From positions 248,001-312,000 of the forward strand of contig NZ_FNUY01000002.1 of the NCBI RefSeq assembly GCF_900108245.1: DNA of 64,000 nucleotides, in the 5' to 3' direction. Positions 19,301 through 29,156 of the stretch are shown here, piece by piece (the first letter of the stretch is position 1; the number at the start of each line of letters is the position of its first letter). This stretch comes from Allobosea lathyri. GTDB lineage: Bacteria; Pseudomonadota; Alphaproteobacteria; Rhizobiales; Beijerinckiaceae. Position numbers and translations under genes: made by a program. The notes under the pieces were generated by a model. It was not told where the DNA came from. It saw only the letters and a list, made by a program, of their open reading frames with translations, and made no database searches.

Positions 19301-19949
19301 GCTCACGGTGCAGTCCGAAAATGGCGGGTCGCTGCTGCGCTTCGTCGATCTCTATCGAAAGGCCCATGGCGGCGATCTCATCCTGACCATGGGACCCGGC
19401 GAAACCCGGCAGAGTGGCGATCTCCTGTTCCGTAATTTCATGGTGCGCGACGAGCCGGCGCTGCGTCGGGTCGTAGGCGATCAATCCGCATCGGCGCTCG
19501 CGGGCGATCGTGCCGCCAATGCGCCGGTGCAGCAGATCGACGTCAACGAGGTGGCCTTCACCAAGCTCAAGGCCGAGTTCACACGCTCGGCGAGCCGGCT
19601 CGACGTGTCGGAGATGGTGATCTGGGGGCAGCAGCTCGGCTTCAGCCTGCAGGGCAATGTCGACTATGGGCGCGACCGCGTCGATATCGGCGGCACATTC
19701 GTGCCGGGATACGCGTTCAACAACGCCTTCGCGCAGGTGCCGGTCGTCGGCGCGCTGCTCGGCGGCGGCAGTCAATATGGTGGGCTGTTTGCGGTGAATT
19801 TCCGGATTTCGGGTTCCGCGAGCGCGCCGACGATGACGATCAATCCGCTCTCGGCGATCGCGCCGGGCATCCTGCGTCGCTTCGTCGACCCGCTCGGCGG
19901 GGCTCCTGCGCAGCGGCCGATCCAGCCCGGCCAGCCGCCGCTGCGCTGA
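16395..19949 (+). CDS. YhdP/AsmA-like giant inner-membrane protein
   Basis: An 1184-residue protein with one N-terminal transmembrane helix (about residues 68-95, LVTMVVAVVVAVVTLAG) followed by a very long periplasmic region of beta-rich segments, as in the AsmA/YhdP/TamB superfamily. The C-terminal part (ALLGGGSQYGGLFAVNFRISGS, then NPLSAIAPGILRRF) matches the conserved AsmA-like C terminus. Members of this group are thought to form bridges that carry phospholipids to the outer membrane. The start is uncertain: ATG 16395 has no Shine-Dalgarno, and GTG 16491 or a GTG just before the helix are possible. It converges with tyrS, with seven bases between stops. Confidence 0.85.
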   Translation: MHAESLPITARDCLPPSKPDTLHSPERIKQALVDHDAQNAAAAKVLPATPAEPACDVAAVKRRAKAGLVTMVVAVVVAVVTLAGAAATLLVTGLIPLSGLEGRITAAIEERLGRDWKVEAAAAELGRIDGHSQLRVRQVSFRHISGATIRAPEAILGYEPLALLRGEIRLVSVDLRGVNVRLGVNKDGALVVNADSAPAETPAPAVVPDTAQWNAFTGIMSAVSTLAQGDGLLGALETAGMNGARLSLVDPEGRVKAGFEDVEIRLTRTGERGTRLSMKGRTGQRWKEMAIDLSSEADGTQRADIDIVRFEPAEIVALAFGTGGISIDGLPVKGKASLKLLPNGKKTIAAQIDVLPGTVRFPDSPIPPLLVDSAHLELESSDDLTVLEVRRGDIHAGATRLSGTGSLREDNGAWRMNIDAGGQLAGLDSDPPIVLDSIKGNVKIDPRANEVTIDSMSLRGPAITVDGTGFIQRVSDSPLQRFSIRAVDSDPRAILAVWPRWTSPDVHGSLSRQFVSGRVGALQVDLDLPAEDHARLLKGAGIPDKALSVVVDATQVRFLPGPGLPPLIDASVSGRTTGRTVQLAITKATADLGSGRQLQLSEGSFEVAETWMPRATSHVAFRSTGSMESLAALFAFPALKDFAQSQIDPAAIRGASDLKTTLTLPLVDDPRPGEIIVNSSGTLSGVASDTLLGTEKLDSGALTVNFDRNGLVVRGEAKVGGDKSQVEIRQNPKGQGEATLQFVLDNASRQRRGLGPETGITGAIPVKVVKALGKGADAPPRVELDLTKAALDGTFPGLNKPAGRAGRASFNYIADPNGPDLEDFLLDAAPILIRGRIELTKQNGFDGASLSQVRLSPGDNLKVEVRRDGNLTKLTIRGAVADARPFIRDLQQSSSGPQARGDKNAARGGDFDADLDVPILTGFNNEAITNATLKLSKRGGEVRSLAFQGRIGKADVTARQARQGDGPGQLTVQSENGGSLLRFVDLYRKAHGGDLILTMGPGETRQSGDLLFRNFMVRDEPALRRVVGDQSASALAGDRAANAPVQQIDVNEVAFTKLKAEFTRSASRLDVSEMVIWGQQLGFSLQGNVDYGRDRVDIGGTFVPGYAFNNAFAQVPVVGALLGGGSQYGGLFAVNFRISGSASAPTMTINPLSAIAPGILRRFVDPLGGAPAQRPIQPGQPPLR

Positions 19950-19956
19950 ACCGCAC

Positions 19957-21201
19957 CTATTCTGGCCGGAGCAGAATGTGCTTCTTCTTGCCGAAGGAGA
20001 GCTTGATCACGCCCTCGCTCGACAGATCGGCGTGTGACAGCATCGCGCGCTCGTCGGTGACGGCGGCATCGTTGACCCGCAGGCCGCCCGCCTTGACCTG
20101 ACGACGGGCCTCGCCGGTGGAGGGGACGAGCCCGGCCTTGACGAAGGCGGTCAGGACGCCGAGCCCTTCGGCAAACTCGGCTGCCGCGACATTGAAGCTC
20201 GGCAGGTCGGCAGCGAGCGAGCCATCCTCGAAGGTCTTGCGCGCCGTCTCCGTTGCCGCCTCAGCCGCTTCGCGACCGTGCAGCATGGCCGTGACCTCGG
20301 TCGCGAGGATCTTCTTGGCCTCGTTGATCTCGGCGCCCCCCAGGGCCGCCAGCCGGGCGATCTCGGCCATGGGCAGCGTGGTGTAGAGCTTCAGGAAGCG
20401 CTCGACATCGGCATCCTCGGTGTTGCGCCAGAACTGCCAGAAATCATAGGCGCCCATCAGCTCGGCGTTAAGCCAGACCGCGCCCGACGCCGTCTTGCCC
20501 ATCTTGCCGCCCGATGAGGTCGTCAGCAGCGGCGAGGTCAGCGCGTAGAGCTGCACATCGGCCATGCGGTGGCCGAGATCGATGCCGTTGACGATGTTGC
20601 CCCACTGGTCGGAGCCGCCCATCTGCAGCACGCAGCCGGTGCGCTTGTTCAGCTCGACGAAGTCGTAGGCCTGCAGGATCATGTAGTTGAATTCGAGGAA
20701 GGAGAGCGACTGCTCGCGCTCCAACCGCGTCTTCACACTGTCGAAGGACAGCATGCGGTTGACCGAGAAGTGGCGGCCGACATCGCGCAGGAATTCGAGA
20801 TAGTTCAGTCCGAGCAGCCAGTCGGCATTGTTCATCATGGTCGCCGTGCCGCCGAAATCGAGATAGCGGGCGAAGACCTTGCGAATGCCGGTGAGGTTAC
20901 GCTCGATATCCTCGACCGTGAGCAGCTTGCGCGACTCCTCCTTGAAGGACGGATCGCCGACCATCGAGGTGCCACCGCCCATCAGGGCGATCGGCTTGTG
21001 CCCGGTCTGCTGCATCCAATGCAGCATCATGATCTGGATCAGCGACCCGGCATGCAGCGAGGTCGCGGTGGCGTCGAAGCCGATATAGGCGCCGATCGGG
21101 CCTTTGAGCGCGGCCGCGTCCAACCCCTCGGGATCGGAGATCTGATGGACATAGCCGCGCTCTGAGAGAACACGGAGAAGGTCTGATTTGAAAGCGGTCA
21201 T
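19957..21201 (-). CDS. tyrS: Tyrosyl-tRNA synthetase
   Basis: A 414-residue class I synthetase that charges tRNA-Tyr. It shows the Rossmann start [16 protein letters not shown], in which HAGS (50-53) is the HIGH signature; the tyrosine-binding GGSDQWGNI; the KMSKS-like KMGKTASG; and a C-terminal S4 RNA-binding domain ([12 protein letters not shown], about 345-405). The frame is open to 21330, but the added residues are not family-like. ATG 21201 gives the expected N terminus MTAFKSDLL. Confidence 0.96.
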   Translation of the reverse strand: MTAFKSDLLRVLSERGYVHQISDPEGLDAAALKGPIGAYIGFDATATSLHAGSLIQIMMLHWMQQTGHKPIALMGGGTSMVGDPSFKEESRKLLTVEDIERNLTGIRKVFARYLDFGGTATMMNNADWLLGLNYLEFLRDVGRHFSVNRMLSFDSVKTRLEREQSLSFLEFNYMILQAYDFVELNKRTGCVLQMGGSDQWGNIVNGIDLGHRMADVQLYALTSPLLTTSSGGKMGKTASGAVWLNAELMGAYDFWQFWRNTEDADVERFLKLYTTLPMAEIARLAALGGAEINEAKKILATEVTAMLHGREAAEAATETARKTFEDGSLAADLPSFNVAAAEFAEGLGVLTAFVKAGLVPSTGEARRQVKAGGLRVNDAAVTDERAMLSHADLSSEGVIKLSFGKKKHILLRPE

Positions 21202-21255
21202 GGTGCGATCTAACTGCTGGCCGGATTTTCTACGAGGCTGAGCCGTTTTCCCGTC

Positions 21256-21340
21256 ATGGTCGGGATTGTTCCGACCATCCACGTCGTCCTCGGTCGAATG
21301 CGATGCTCTAGGCGTGGATGCTCGGCACATGGCCGAGCAT
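21256..21340. repeat. Intergenic palindromic repeat, two hairpins
   Basis: Between tyrS and the hydrolase gene lie an 8-bp perfect hairpin (ATGGTCGG/CCGACCAT, 21256-21278) and a 9-bp one (ATGCTCGGC/GCCGAGCAT, 21318-21340). The same motifs recur at 25090-25158, which marks them as a repeat family rather than a gene-specific terminator. Confidence 0.7.
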
Positions 21341-21351
21341 GACCGTGCAGC

Positions 21352-22032
21352 CTATTCCTGCTCTTGCGCCTCGCGCTCTTCCTTGGGAATCTCAGGCCCG
21401 ACCATGCGGTCGAGATAGGCGCCGACCTGCTCCATCAGCACGTCGACCTTGCCGTCGAAGAAATGGTTGGCGCCCTCGACCACGGTGTGCTCGATCTGGA
21501 TGCCCTTCTGGGTCTTCACCTTCTCGATCACCGCCATCACCTCCTTGACGGGGGCGACGCGATCCTCGGAGCCGTGCACGAAAAGGCCCGATGACGGGCA
21601 GGGCGCCAGGAAGGAGAAGTCATAGCGATTGGCCATCGCCGCGATCGACATGAAGCCTTCGATTTCGGGACGGCGCATCAGGAGCTGCATGCCGATCCAG
21701 GCGCCGAAGGAGACGCCGGTGATCCAGCAGCTCTTGGCCTCCGGGTTCAGCGCCTGCATCCAGTCGAGCGCGGCGGCTGCATCGGACAGCTCGCCGGCGC
21801 CGTGGTCGAAATGGCCCTGGCTGCGGCCGACGCCACGGAAGTTGAAGCGCAGGGCCGAGAACCCGCGATTCACGAAGGTGTAGAACAGGTTGTAGACGAT
21901 CTGGTTGTTCATCGTCCCGCCGAATTGCGGGTGCGGATGCAGGATGATAGCGAGCGGGGCACCTCGCTTCTTGGCGGGCTGATAACGACCCTCGATCCGA
22001 CCGGCCGGTCCGTTGAAAATAACCTCGGGCAT
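21352..22032 (-). CDS. Alpha/beta hydrolase, dienelactone-hydrolase/YfhR-like
   Basis: A 226-residue cytosolic hydrolase; the substrate is unknown. The nucleophile elbow GVSFGAW is at 106-112 (Ser108), the acidic residue lies in VHGSEDRVAP and the histidine in GANHFFDGK. An oxyanion-type segment LHPHPQFGGTMNN near residue 31 is typical of a conserved proteobacterial subgroup. ATG 22032 was chosen over the in-frame start at 22077 because it starts at the conserved MPEVIFNGPAG and has a GGCGGTAAG site upstream. It is divergent from the suf operon. Confidence 0.85.
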   Translation of the reverse strand: MPEVIFNGPAGRIEGRYQPAKKRGAPLAIILHPHPQFGGTMNNQIVYNLFYTFVNRGFSALRFNFRGVGRSQGHFDHGAGELSDAAAALDWMQALNPEAKSCWITGVSFGAWIGMQLLMRRPEIEGFMSIAAMANRYDFSFLAPCPSSGLFVHGSEDRVAPVKEVMAVIEKVKTQKGIQIEHTVVEGANHFFDGKVDVLMEQVGAYLDRMVGPEIPKEEREAQEQE

Positions 22033-22113
22033 CGTCTTACCGCCTTTTTGTTGCGCGGAGCCATGCACGCCGGGCAAAGCGGCGTCGAAACGCTGCCAAA
22101 AAACCCGATCGCC

Positions 22114-22143
22114 CTTGACGACCCCGCCGCTCGCGCCCTACAT
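22114..22143 (+). promoter_or_regulatory. Predicted promoter of the suf operon
   Basis: CTTGAC (22114-22119) and CTACAT (22138-22143) are separated by 18 bases. The alphaproteobacterial housekeeping consensus is CTTGAC-N17-CTATAT, so this is 6/6 and 5/6 with one extra spacer base. Transcription would start near 22150. Confidence 0.6.
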
Positions 22144-22150
22144 CAAGCGC

Positions 22151-22165
22151 TTAGAATGGTTCTAA
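22151..22165 (+). promoter_or_regulatory. Irr-type iron-control box (ICE motif)
   Basis: TTAGAATGGTTCTAA is a perfect 6-3-6 inverted repeat. It has the form of the alphaproteobacterial Irr box and lies seven bases after the predicted -10 element, across the expected transcription start. That position suits repression by Irr under iron limitation. Binding is inferred, not shown. Confidence 0.65.
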
Positions 22166-22331
22166 CAGCCGTGAACAATATGGGAACGAAACGGTAGATC
22201 GCCAGATTGGCGCTGCCGTCATCCCGGTTCCGGCCGGTTTGGACGGGCGGCTATAGCACGGTGCATGGGTGCAATTTCAAGCATTTCGTGCCGGCCGTCT
22301 CGCACAATGCAGGATTGGAGCTTTTGAGATC

Positions 22332-23537
22332 GTGACCGCGCCGATACGCGCCTATCTCGACCACAACGCGACCACGCCGGTTCGGCCGGAGGTCGCCGAG
22401 GCGATGGCGCGCGCGCTCATGATGCCGGGCAACCCGTCTTCCGTGCATGGCGAGGGCAGGGCGGCGCGCGCGGCCATCGAGCGGGCGCGCGAACAGGTGG
22501 CTGCACTGTGCGGGGCCAGGCCGGGCCATGTCGTCTTCACCAGCGGCGGTACCGAGGCCAATGCGACGCTGCTTTCACCGGGCCTTATGGATTGCGATGG
22601 CGGCCGCGACTGCGTGCGGGTTCCCGCCTCGCTACTGATTTATGGCGCCACCGAGCATGCCTGCGTGCGCGACGGGCATCGCTTCCCGGCAAGCATGGCC
22701 GAAGCGCTTCCCGTCGATTCCGAAGGGCGTGCCGATCTCGTTTGGCTCGAAGCGCGGCTGGAGCGGTTCGCGCAGGAAAACCCGGGAGCGCGGGCTCTGG
22801 TCTCGCTCCATCTCGCCAATAACGAGACCGGCGTGATTCAGCCGGTCGCCGAGCTTGCGGCCATCGCGAGGCGGTACGGAGCGCTTTCGCATAGCGACGC
22901 CGTCCAGGCGGCGGGCAAGATCGCGATCGATATCAATGCGCTGGGCGTCGATGTTCTGACATTGTCTGCGCATAAGTTCGGTGGACCGAAGGGCGTCGGC
23001 GCAATCGTGTTTCGCACGGGCGCGCTCGAACTCAGCGACAAGCCGATGCGTGGCGGCGGCCAGGAACGCGGCTGGCGCGCCGGCACCGAGAACCTGCCGG
23101 GCATCGTCGGCCTCGGCGTTGCGGCGGATCTTGCTGGCAAGGCGCTGGCTGGGGAGGCCGTGCGGCTTGGTGCCTTGCGCGATCGTCTCGAGGCTGGGCT
23201 TGCCGACTTGTCGCCGGCCACGGCGGTATTCGGCCGCTCGGCTGTGCGCTTGCCTAACACCAGCGCCTTCGCGACGCCGGGTCTCAAGGCGGAGACGGCC
23301 CTGATCATGCTCGATCTGGCGGGCGCCGCATTGTCCTCCGGCTCGGCCTGCTCGTCGGGCAAGGTCAAGCGTTCGCATGTGCTGGACGCCATGGGAGTAG
23401 ACCCCGCCATGAGCGCAGGGGCCTTGCGGGCGTCGCTTGGATGGACCACCTGCGAGGCGGACATCGATCATTTCCTCGGGGCCTATGCGAAGGCACTGGC
23501 CACGAACCCCGTCCGGGACACCAAGGCAGCAGCCTGA
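22332..23537 (+). CDS. Cysteine desulfurase, NifS/IscS type, first gene of the suf operon
   Basis: A 401-residue PLP enzyme that removes sulfur from cysteine for cluster assembly. It starts with AYLDHNATTPVRPEV, and has the PLP lysine in SAHKFGGPKG (Lys215) and the persulfide cysteine in SSGSACSSGK (Cys340), the pattern of group I desulfurases. GTG 22332 is preferred because it directly precedes the conserved start, although the nearest GGAG is 12 bases away; the frame is open to 22269. It is followed 63 bases later by sufB. A second, SufS-type desulfurase is encoded in the same operon. Confidence 0.9.
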   Translation: MTAPIRAYLDHNATTPVRPEVAEAMARALMMPGNPSSVHGEGRAARAAIERAREQVAALCGARPGHVVFTSGGTEANATLLSPGLMDCDGGRDCVRVPASLLIYGATEHACVRDGHRFPASMAEALPVDSEGRADLVWLEARLERFAQENPGARALVSLHLANNETGVIQPVAELAAIARRYGALSHSDAVQAAGKIAIDINALGVDVLTLSAHKFGGPKGVGAIVFRTGALELSDKPMRGGGQERGWRAGTENLPGIVGLGVAADLAGKALAGEAVRLGALRDRLEAGLADLSPATAVFGRSAVRLPNTSAFATPGLKAETALIMLDLAGAALSSGSACSSGKVKRSHVLDAMGVDPAMSAGALRASLGWTTCEADIDHFLGAYAKALATNPVRDTKAAA

Positions 23538-23600
23538 AGCGTCCCGCGACGATTATGCAGAGAACCGGCGGGCCTTGAACCCGCGACTGGAGAGTAGGCA

Positions 23601-25073
<1,473 letters not shown>

Positions 25074-25089
25074 CGCCCGATCGTTTCCG

Positions 25090-25158
25090 AGATGCTCGGG
25101 TCATGCCCGGGAATGACGCCGGGACCCGGCGCGTCATGGTCGGGCCAGACCCGACCAT
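25090..25158. repeat. Intergenic palindromic repeat inside the suf operon
   Basis: Between sufB and sufC, a CTCGGG/CCCGGG hairpin, a CGCCGGG/CCCGGCG pair and a perfect 9-bp stem (ATGGTCGGG/CCCGACCAT, 25136-25158) follow one another. The last stem repeats the motif found at 21256-21278. In RNA these could slow 3' exonucleases or tune sufB versus sufC levels. Confidence 0.7.
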
Positions 25159-25182
25159 CTCCTGCAGAATGGAACTCTGAAG

Positions 25183-25935
25183 ATGCTCGAAATTCGCAAT
25201 CTGGTTGTAAAAATCGCCGATGAGGACAAGCAGATCCTCAATGGCCTGAACCTCACCGTCAACGCCGGCGAAGTCGCCGCGATCATGGGGCCCAACGGCT
25301 CCGGCAAGTCGACGCTGAGCTATGTCATCGCCGGCAAGGAGGATTATGAGGTCCTCGACGGTGAAATCCTGCTCAACGGCGAGAATTTGCTGGAGATGGA
25401 GGCCGACGCACGCGCCGCTGCGGGCATCTTCCTCGCCTTCCAGTACCCGCTGGAGATCCCCGGCGTGGCCACCATGACCTTCCTGAAGGCGGCGATGAAC
25501 GCGCAGCGCAAGGCGCGCGGCGAGGCCGAACTGCTGACGCCGGACTTCATCAAGCGCGTCAACGCCGCAGCGGACGCCCTGAGCATCGACCGCGCCATGC
25601 TGCGCCGGCCGCTCAATGTCGGCTTCTCCGGTGGCGAGAAGAAGCGCATGGAAATCCTGCAGATGGCTCTGCTGTCGCCGTCGATGTGCATCCTCGACGA
25701 AACCGATTCCGGCCTCGACATCGATGCGCTGCGGATCGTCTCGGAGGGCGTCAACGCGCTGCGCGACAAGAACCGCGGCTTCCTCGTCATCACGCACTAT
25801 CAGCGCCTGCTCGACCATATCGTGCCGGACACCGTGCACGTGATGTCGAAGGGCCGCATCGTGAAGTCCGGCGGCAAGGAACTGGCGCTGGAACTCGAGA
25901 AGAACGGCTATGCCGGTTATGCGGAGGCGGCGTGA
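25183..25935 (+). CDS. sufC: Fe-S assembly ATPase SufC
   Basis: A 250-residue ABC-type ATPase that drives conformational change of SufBCD. Walker A is GPNGSGKST (about 38-46), the signature is [11 protein letters not shown], Walker B is [13 protein letters not shown] (the SufC-typical DETDSGLD) and the switch histidine is in VITHYQRLL. Its stop codon shares a base with the sufD start (TGATG), indicating translational coupling. Confidence 0.97.
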   Translation: MLEIRNLVVKIADEDKQILNGLNLTVNAGEVAAIMGPNGSGKSTLSYVIAGKEDYEVLDGEILLNGENLLEMEADARAAAGIFLAFQYPLEIPGVATMTFLKAAMNAQRKARGEAELLTPDFIKRVNAAADALSIDRAMLRRPLNVGFSGGEKKRMEILQMALLSPSMCILDETDSGLDIDALRIVSEGVNALRDKNRGFLVITHYQRLLDHIVPDTVHVMSKGRIVKSGGKELALELEKNGYAGYAEAA

Positions 25936-27284
25936 TGGCCATCGTCACTCCGCTCAAGACGGCTGCCGAGCAGGTTCTCGGCACGCAGTTCGCCAATGTG
26001 AAGGCTGAACTGCCAGGCGCGCCATCGGTGCGCAAGCTCCGCGAGGACGCGTTCGCCGGGTTCGAGGCCAAGGGCCTGCCGCATCGCCGGCTCGAATCCT
26101 GGCGCTATACCGACCTGCGCGCGCTGCTGCGCGAGGCACGCCCGCTGGCCGACACCGCCAATGTCACGCCGGCCGTGCAGGCGCGGCTTGCCGCGCTGAA
26201 GCTCGAAGGCGTTCGGCTCGTGCTGGTCGATGGCATCTTCGCCGCCGATCTCTCGACGCTCGAAGGATTGCCCGAAGGCGTCACGATCCAGCCGCTGACC
26301 GAGGCGCTCGTCTCGACGCGGGAGGATCTGACCAGCATCCTGTCGGGTCCCAGCGTTGCCGATAGCGATACCGGCCTGATGCTGAACACCGCGCTGATGC
26401 GCGATGGCGTATTCATCGAGATCGCGGAGGGTACCGAGCTTGATGCGCCGATCGCCATCGTCTCGCTCGCCTCGGGCGAGGATGAACGCGCGATCTTCCA
26501 TCGTTCGGTCGTGCGCGCCGCCAAGGGCGTGAAGGCCACCATCGTCGAGATCAGCGAAGGCGTCGGCTCAGTGGCCTCGCAGATCAACGGCGCCATCGTC
26601 TTCGAGAACGGCGACGAGAGCGATGTGCAGCATGTGCGGATCGTGACAGGCCACGTGGCTGGCACCGTGCAGGTGCTCAGCACGCTCGCGACGGTGGGCG
26701 CGCATGCCAAGTTCGAGTCCTTCGCGCTGGTCTGCAAGGCGGCCACGCTGCGCCAGCAGCATTTCGTGCGCTATGCCGGCGAGCATACCGAAGTCGGTTT
26801 GCGCGGTGTCAACCTGCTCGGTGGCCAGGAGCATTCCGACGTCACGCTGGTCGTCGACCATGCCGTGCCGCACGGCACCAGCCGCGAGCTGTTCAAGACC
26901 ATCATTGGCGGCGAAGGCACAGGCGTCTTCCAGGGCAAGGTCATCGTGCGCCCGCATGCGCAGAAGACCGATGGCGGCATGACGAGCAATGCGCTGCTGC
27001 TCGATGACGGCGCGAGCATGTTCAACAAGCCGGAGCTGGAAATCTTCGCCGACGACGTGGTCTGCGGCCATGGCGCGACGGTGGCGCAGATCGACGGCGA
27101 GCAGCTCTTCTACCTGATGGCGCGCGGCCTGCCGCGTCCACAGGCCGAGGCGCTGGTGCTGCAGGCCTTCGCCGGCACTGCCGTCGAGTTCATCGTGGAT
27201 GAGAGCCTGCGCGAGCTGGTGATGAGCGAAGTCGAGGCCTGGCTCTCCGAGCGCGAGGCGTCTTCCGTGGTGAGCACGATCTGA
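25935..27284 (+). CDS. sufD: Fe-S cluster assembly protein SufD
   Basis: A 449-residue paralogue of SufB that completes SufBCD and is linked to iron acquisition. Recognisable parts are GLPHRRLESWRYTDLR near residue 38, the beta-helix core, and the C-terminal DDVVCGHGATVAQIDGEQLF with the conserved Cys and His, followed by LFYLMARGLPR. ATG 25935 overlaps the sufC stop by one base; the frame is open upstream, inside sufC, but that part is not SufD-like. Its own stop overlaps the next ATG by one base. Confidence 0.95.
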   Translation: MAIVTPLKTAAEQVLGTQFANVKAELPGAPSVRKLREDAFAGFEAKGLPHRRLESWRYTDLRALLREARPLADTANVTPAVQARLAALKLEGVRLVLVDGIFAADLSTLEGLPEGVTIQPLTEALVSTREDLTSILSGPSVADSDTGLMLNTALMRDGVFIEIAEGTELDAPIAIVSLASGEDERAIFHRSVVRAAKGVKATIVEISEGVGSVASQINGAIVFENGDESDVQHVRIVTGHVAGTVQVLSTLATVGAHAKFESFALVCKAATLRQQHFVRYAGEHTEVGLRGVNLLGGQEHSDVTLVVDHAVPHGTSRELFKTIIGGEGTGVFQGKVIVRPHAQKTDGGMTSNALLLDDGASMFNKPELEIFADDVVCGHGATVAQIDGEQLFYLMARGLPRPQAEALVLQAFAGTAVEFIVDESLRELVMSEVEAWLSEREASSVVSTI

Positions 27285-27487
27285 TGCCCTACATCAATCT
27301 CCAGATCACCAAGGGTGCGACCCGCGAACAGAAGGCGGAGATCGTCAAGGAATTCACCGACACGCTGGTCCGCGTGCTCGGCAAGAACCCGGCGAATACC
27401 CATATCGTGATCCAGGAGATCGAACGCGAGAACTGGGGCCATGCCGGCGCGCTTGTCGACAAGCCACGCGAGCCCGGAAAGGCTTGA
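27284..27487 (+). CDS. 4-oxalocrotonate tautomerase family protein in the suf operon
   Basis: A 67-residue small tautomerase-fold protein. After removal of Met the N-terminal residue is proline (MPYINLQITKG), the general base of the family. The pattern T-x-EQK at 12-17 and IVIQEIERENWG near 42-53 are typical. Its ATG shares a base with the sufD stop and it ends four bases before sufS, so it is translated as part of the suf operon. Substrate and role here are unknown; a role in detoxifying a reactive enamine or imine intermediate is speculation. Confidence 0.88.
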   Translation: MPYINLQITKGATREQKAEIVKEFTDTLVRVLGKNPANTHIVIQEIERENWGHAGALVDKPREPGKA

Positions 27488-27491
27488 AGCC

Positions 27492-28730
27492 ATGAACGCG
27501 ATGACGAAGCCCTATGATGTCGAGGAGATCCGCAAGGATTTCGCGATCCTCGGCCGGGAAGTCTACGGCAAGAAGCTGGTCTATCTCGACAACGCGGCCT
27601 CGGCGCAGAAGCCCGAGGTCGTGATCGAGGCGATGACCAAGCTGATGCGCGAGGACTATTCCAACGTCCATCGCGGTTTGCACTATCTCGCCAACGCTTC
27701 GACGGAAGCCTATGAAGCGGCACGCGAAAGCGCCCGCCGCTTCCTCAATGCGGCGCATCTCGAGGAGATCGTCTTCACGCGCTCCTCGACCGGTTCGCTC
27801 AACACCGTCGCCTCCTCGCTTGGGCGCCATCTCAGGCTTCAGGAGGGGGACGAGATCATCCTCTCCATCCTGGAACACCATTCCAACATCGTCCCCTGGC
27901 ATTACTGGCGCGAGCGGCACGGCGCGGTGATCAAATGGGCGCCGATCGACGAGGACGGCAATTTCCTGCTCGATGAATTCGAGAAGCTGATCACGCCTCG
28001 CACCAAAGTCGTGGCGCTGACCCATATGTCGAACGCGTTCGGTACGATCGTTCCGATCGCCGACGTCGCGGCGATCTGCCGCTCCTATGGCATTCCGCTG
28101 GTCGTAGACGGCAGTCAGGGCGCGGTGCATCTGCCGGTCGACGTACAGGCGCTGGGTTGCGATTTCTACTGCTTCACCGGCCACAAGACCTATGGCCCGA
28201 CCGGCTCCGGCGTGCTCTGGGGCAAGCGCGAATGGCTGGAGAAGCTGCCGCCTTACGAAGGCGGCGGCGAGATGATCGTCACCGTCAGCGAGGATACGGT
28301 CACCTATAACGACCCGCCGCATCGTTTCGAGGCCGGCACGCCGGCGATCGTCGAGGCCGTGGGGCTTGGAGCCGCGCTGGATTACATGATGGCGCTCGGC
28401 CGCGAGAACATCGCCGCGCATGAAGCCAAGCTCGGCGAGTACGCCATGGCACGGCTCGGCGAGATGAATTCGATCCGCATCTTCGGCAAGGCGAAGGACA
28501 AGGGCGCGATCATCGCCTTCGAGATGAAGGGCGCCCATGCCCATGACGTCGCGACAGTGATCGACCGTGCTGGCGTCGCCGTCCGCGCCGGTACCCATTG
28601 CGCCATGCCGCTTTTGGCACGATATGGGGTGACATCGACCTGCCGGGCTTCCTTCGGCCTCTACAATACGCTGGAGGAGGTCGATAAGCTCGTCGAAGCC
28701 CTGCGAAAGGCCGAAAGCCTGTTCGCCTGA
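27492..28730 (+). CDS. sufS: Cysteine desulfurase SufS
   Basis: A 412-residue group II cysteine desulfurase. It has YLDNAASAQKPEVVI near the start, the PLP lysine in TGHKTYGPTG (Lys232) and the catalytic cysteine in AGTHCAMPLL (Cys370), at the position of the SufS RxGHHC motif. Group II enzymes normally need a sulfur acceptor such as SufE or SufU; neither is encoded nearby. ATG 27492 was chosen because it lies just after the tautomerase stop; the frame is open into that gene. Confidence 0.96.
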   Translation: MNAMTKPYDVEEIRKDFAILGREVYGKKLVYLDNAASAQKPEVVIEAMTKLMREDYSNVHRGLHYLANASTEAYEAARESARRFLNAAHLEEIVFTRSSTGSLNTVASSLGRHLRLQEGDEIILSILEHHSNIVPWHYWRERHGAVIKWAPIDEDGNFLLDEFEKLITPRTKVVALTHMSNAFGTIVPIADVAAICRSYGIPLVVDGSQGAVHLPVDVQALGCDFYCFTGHKTYGPTGSGVLWGKREWLEKLPPYEGGGEMIVTVSEDTVTYNDPPHRFEAGTPAIVEAVGLGAALDYMMALGRENIAAHEAKLGEYAMARLGEMNSIRIFGKAKDKGAIIAFEMKGAHAHDVATVIDRAGVAVRAGTHCAMPLLARYGVTSTCRASFGLYNTLEEVDKLVEALRKAESLFA

Positions 28731-28735
28731 GTGGA

Positions 28736-29128
28736 ATGACCGCCATGACCGACAGCATTGCCGAAGACCTCAAGCCGAATGCGCCCACCATGGGGGCAAG
28801 CTCCTCGCTGCCGCCGGAGGAGATCGACCGGCTGACGGACGACATCGTCGCGGCGCTGAAGACGGTCTACGATCCCGAAATTCCGTCCGACATCTACGAG
28901 CTCGGGCTGATCTACCGCGTCGATATCGCCGATGACCGCCAGGTCTCGATCGACATGACGCTGACGGCGCCGGGCTGTCCCGTTGCCGGCGAGATGCCCG
29001 GCTGGGTCGAGAACGCCGTCGGCACCGTCCCGGGCGTGGCCTCGGTCACCGTCAACATGACCTTCGATCCACCCTGGGACCAGTCGCGCATGTCCGACGA
29101 GGCCAGGGTCGCGCTCGATATGTGGTGA
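28736..29128 (+). CDS. sufT: SUF system protein SufT (MIP18/DUF59 family)
   Basis: A 130-residue protein with a flexible N terminus and a DUF59 domain (about 35-125). The family signature DPEIPSDIYELGLIY is present, and so is the cysteine-bearing loop LTAPGCPVAGEMP. SufT is involved in Fe-S cluster maturation or delivery to target proteins. It starts five bases after the sufS stop; a second ATG at 28745 is possible. It is the last obvious suf gene of the operon. Confidence 0.93.
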   Translation: MTAMTDSIAEDLKPNAPTMGASSSLPPEEIDRLTDDIVAALKTVYDPEIPSDIYELGLIYRVDIADDRQVSIDMTLTAPGCPVAGEMPGWVENAVGTVPGVASVTVNMTFDPPWDQSRMSDEARVALDMW

Positions 29129-29156
29129 GCGCGGCTAGCGGGCCGCGCGGCGCTGC

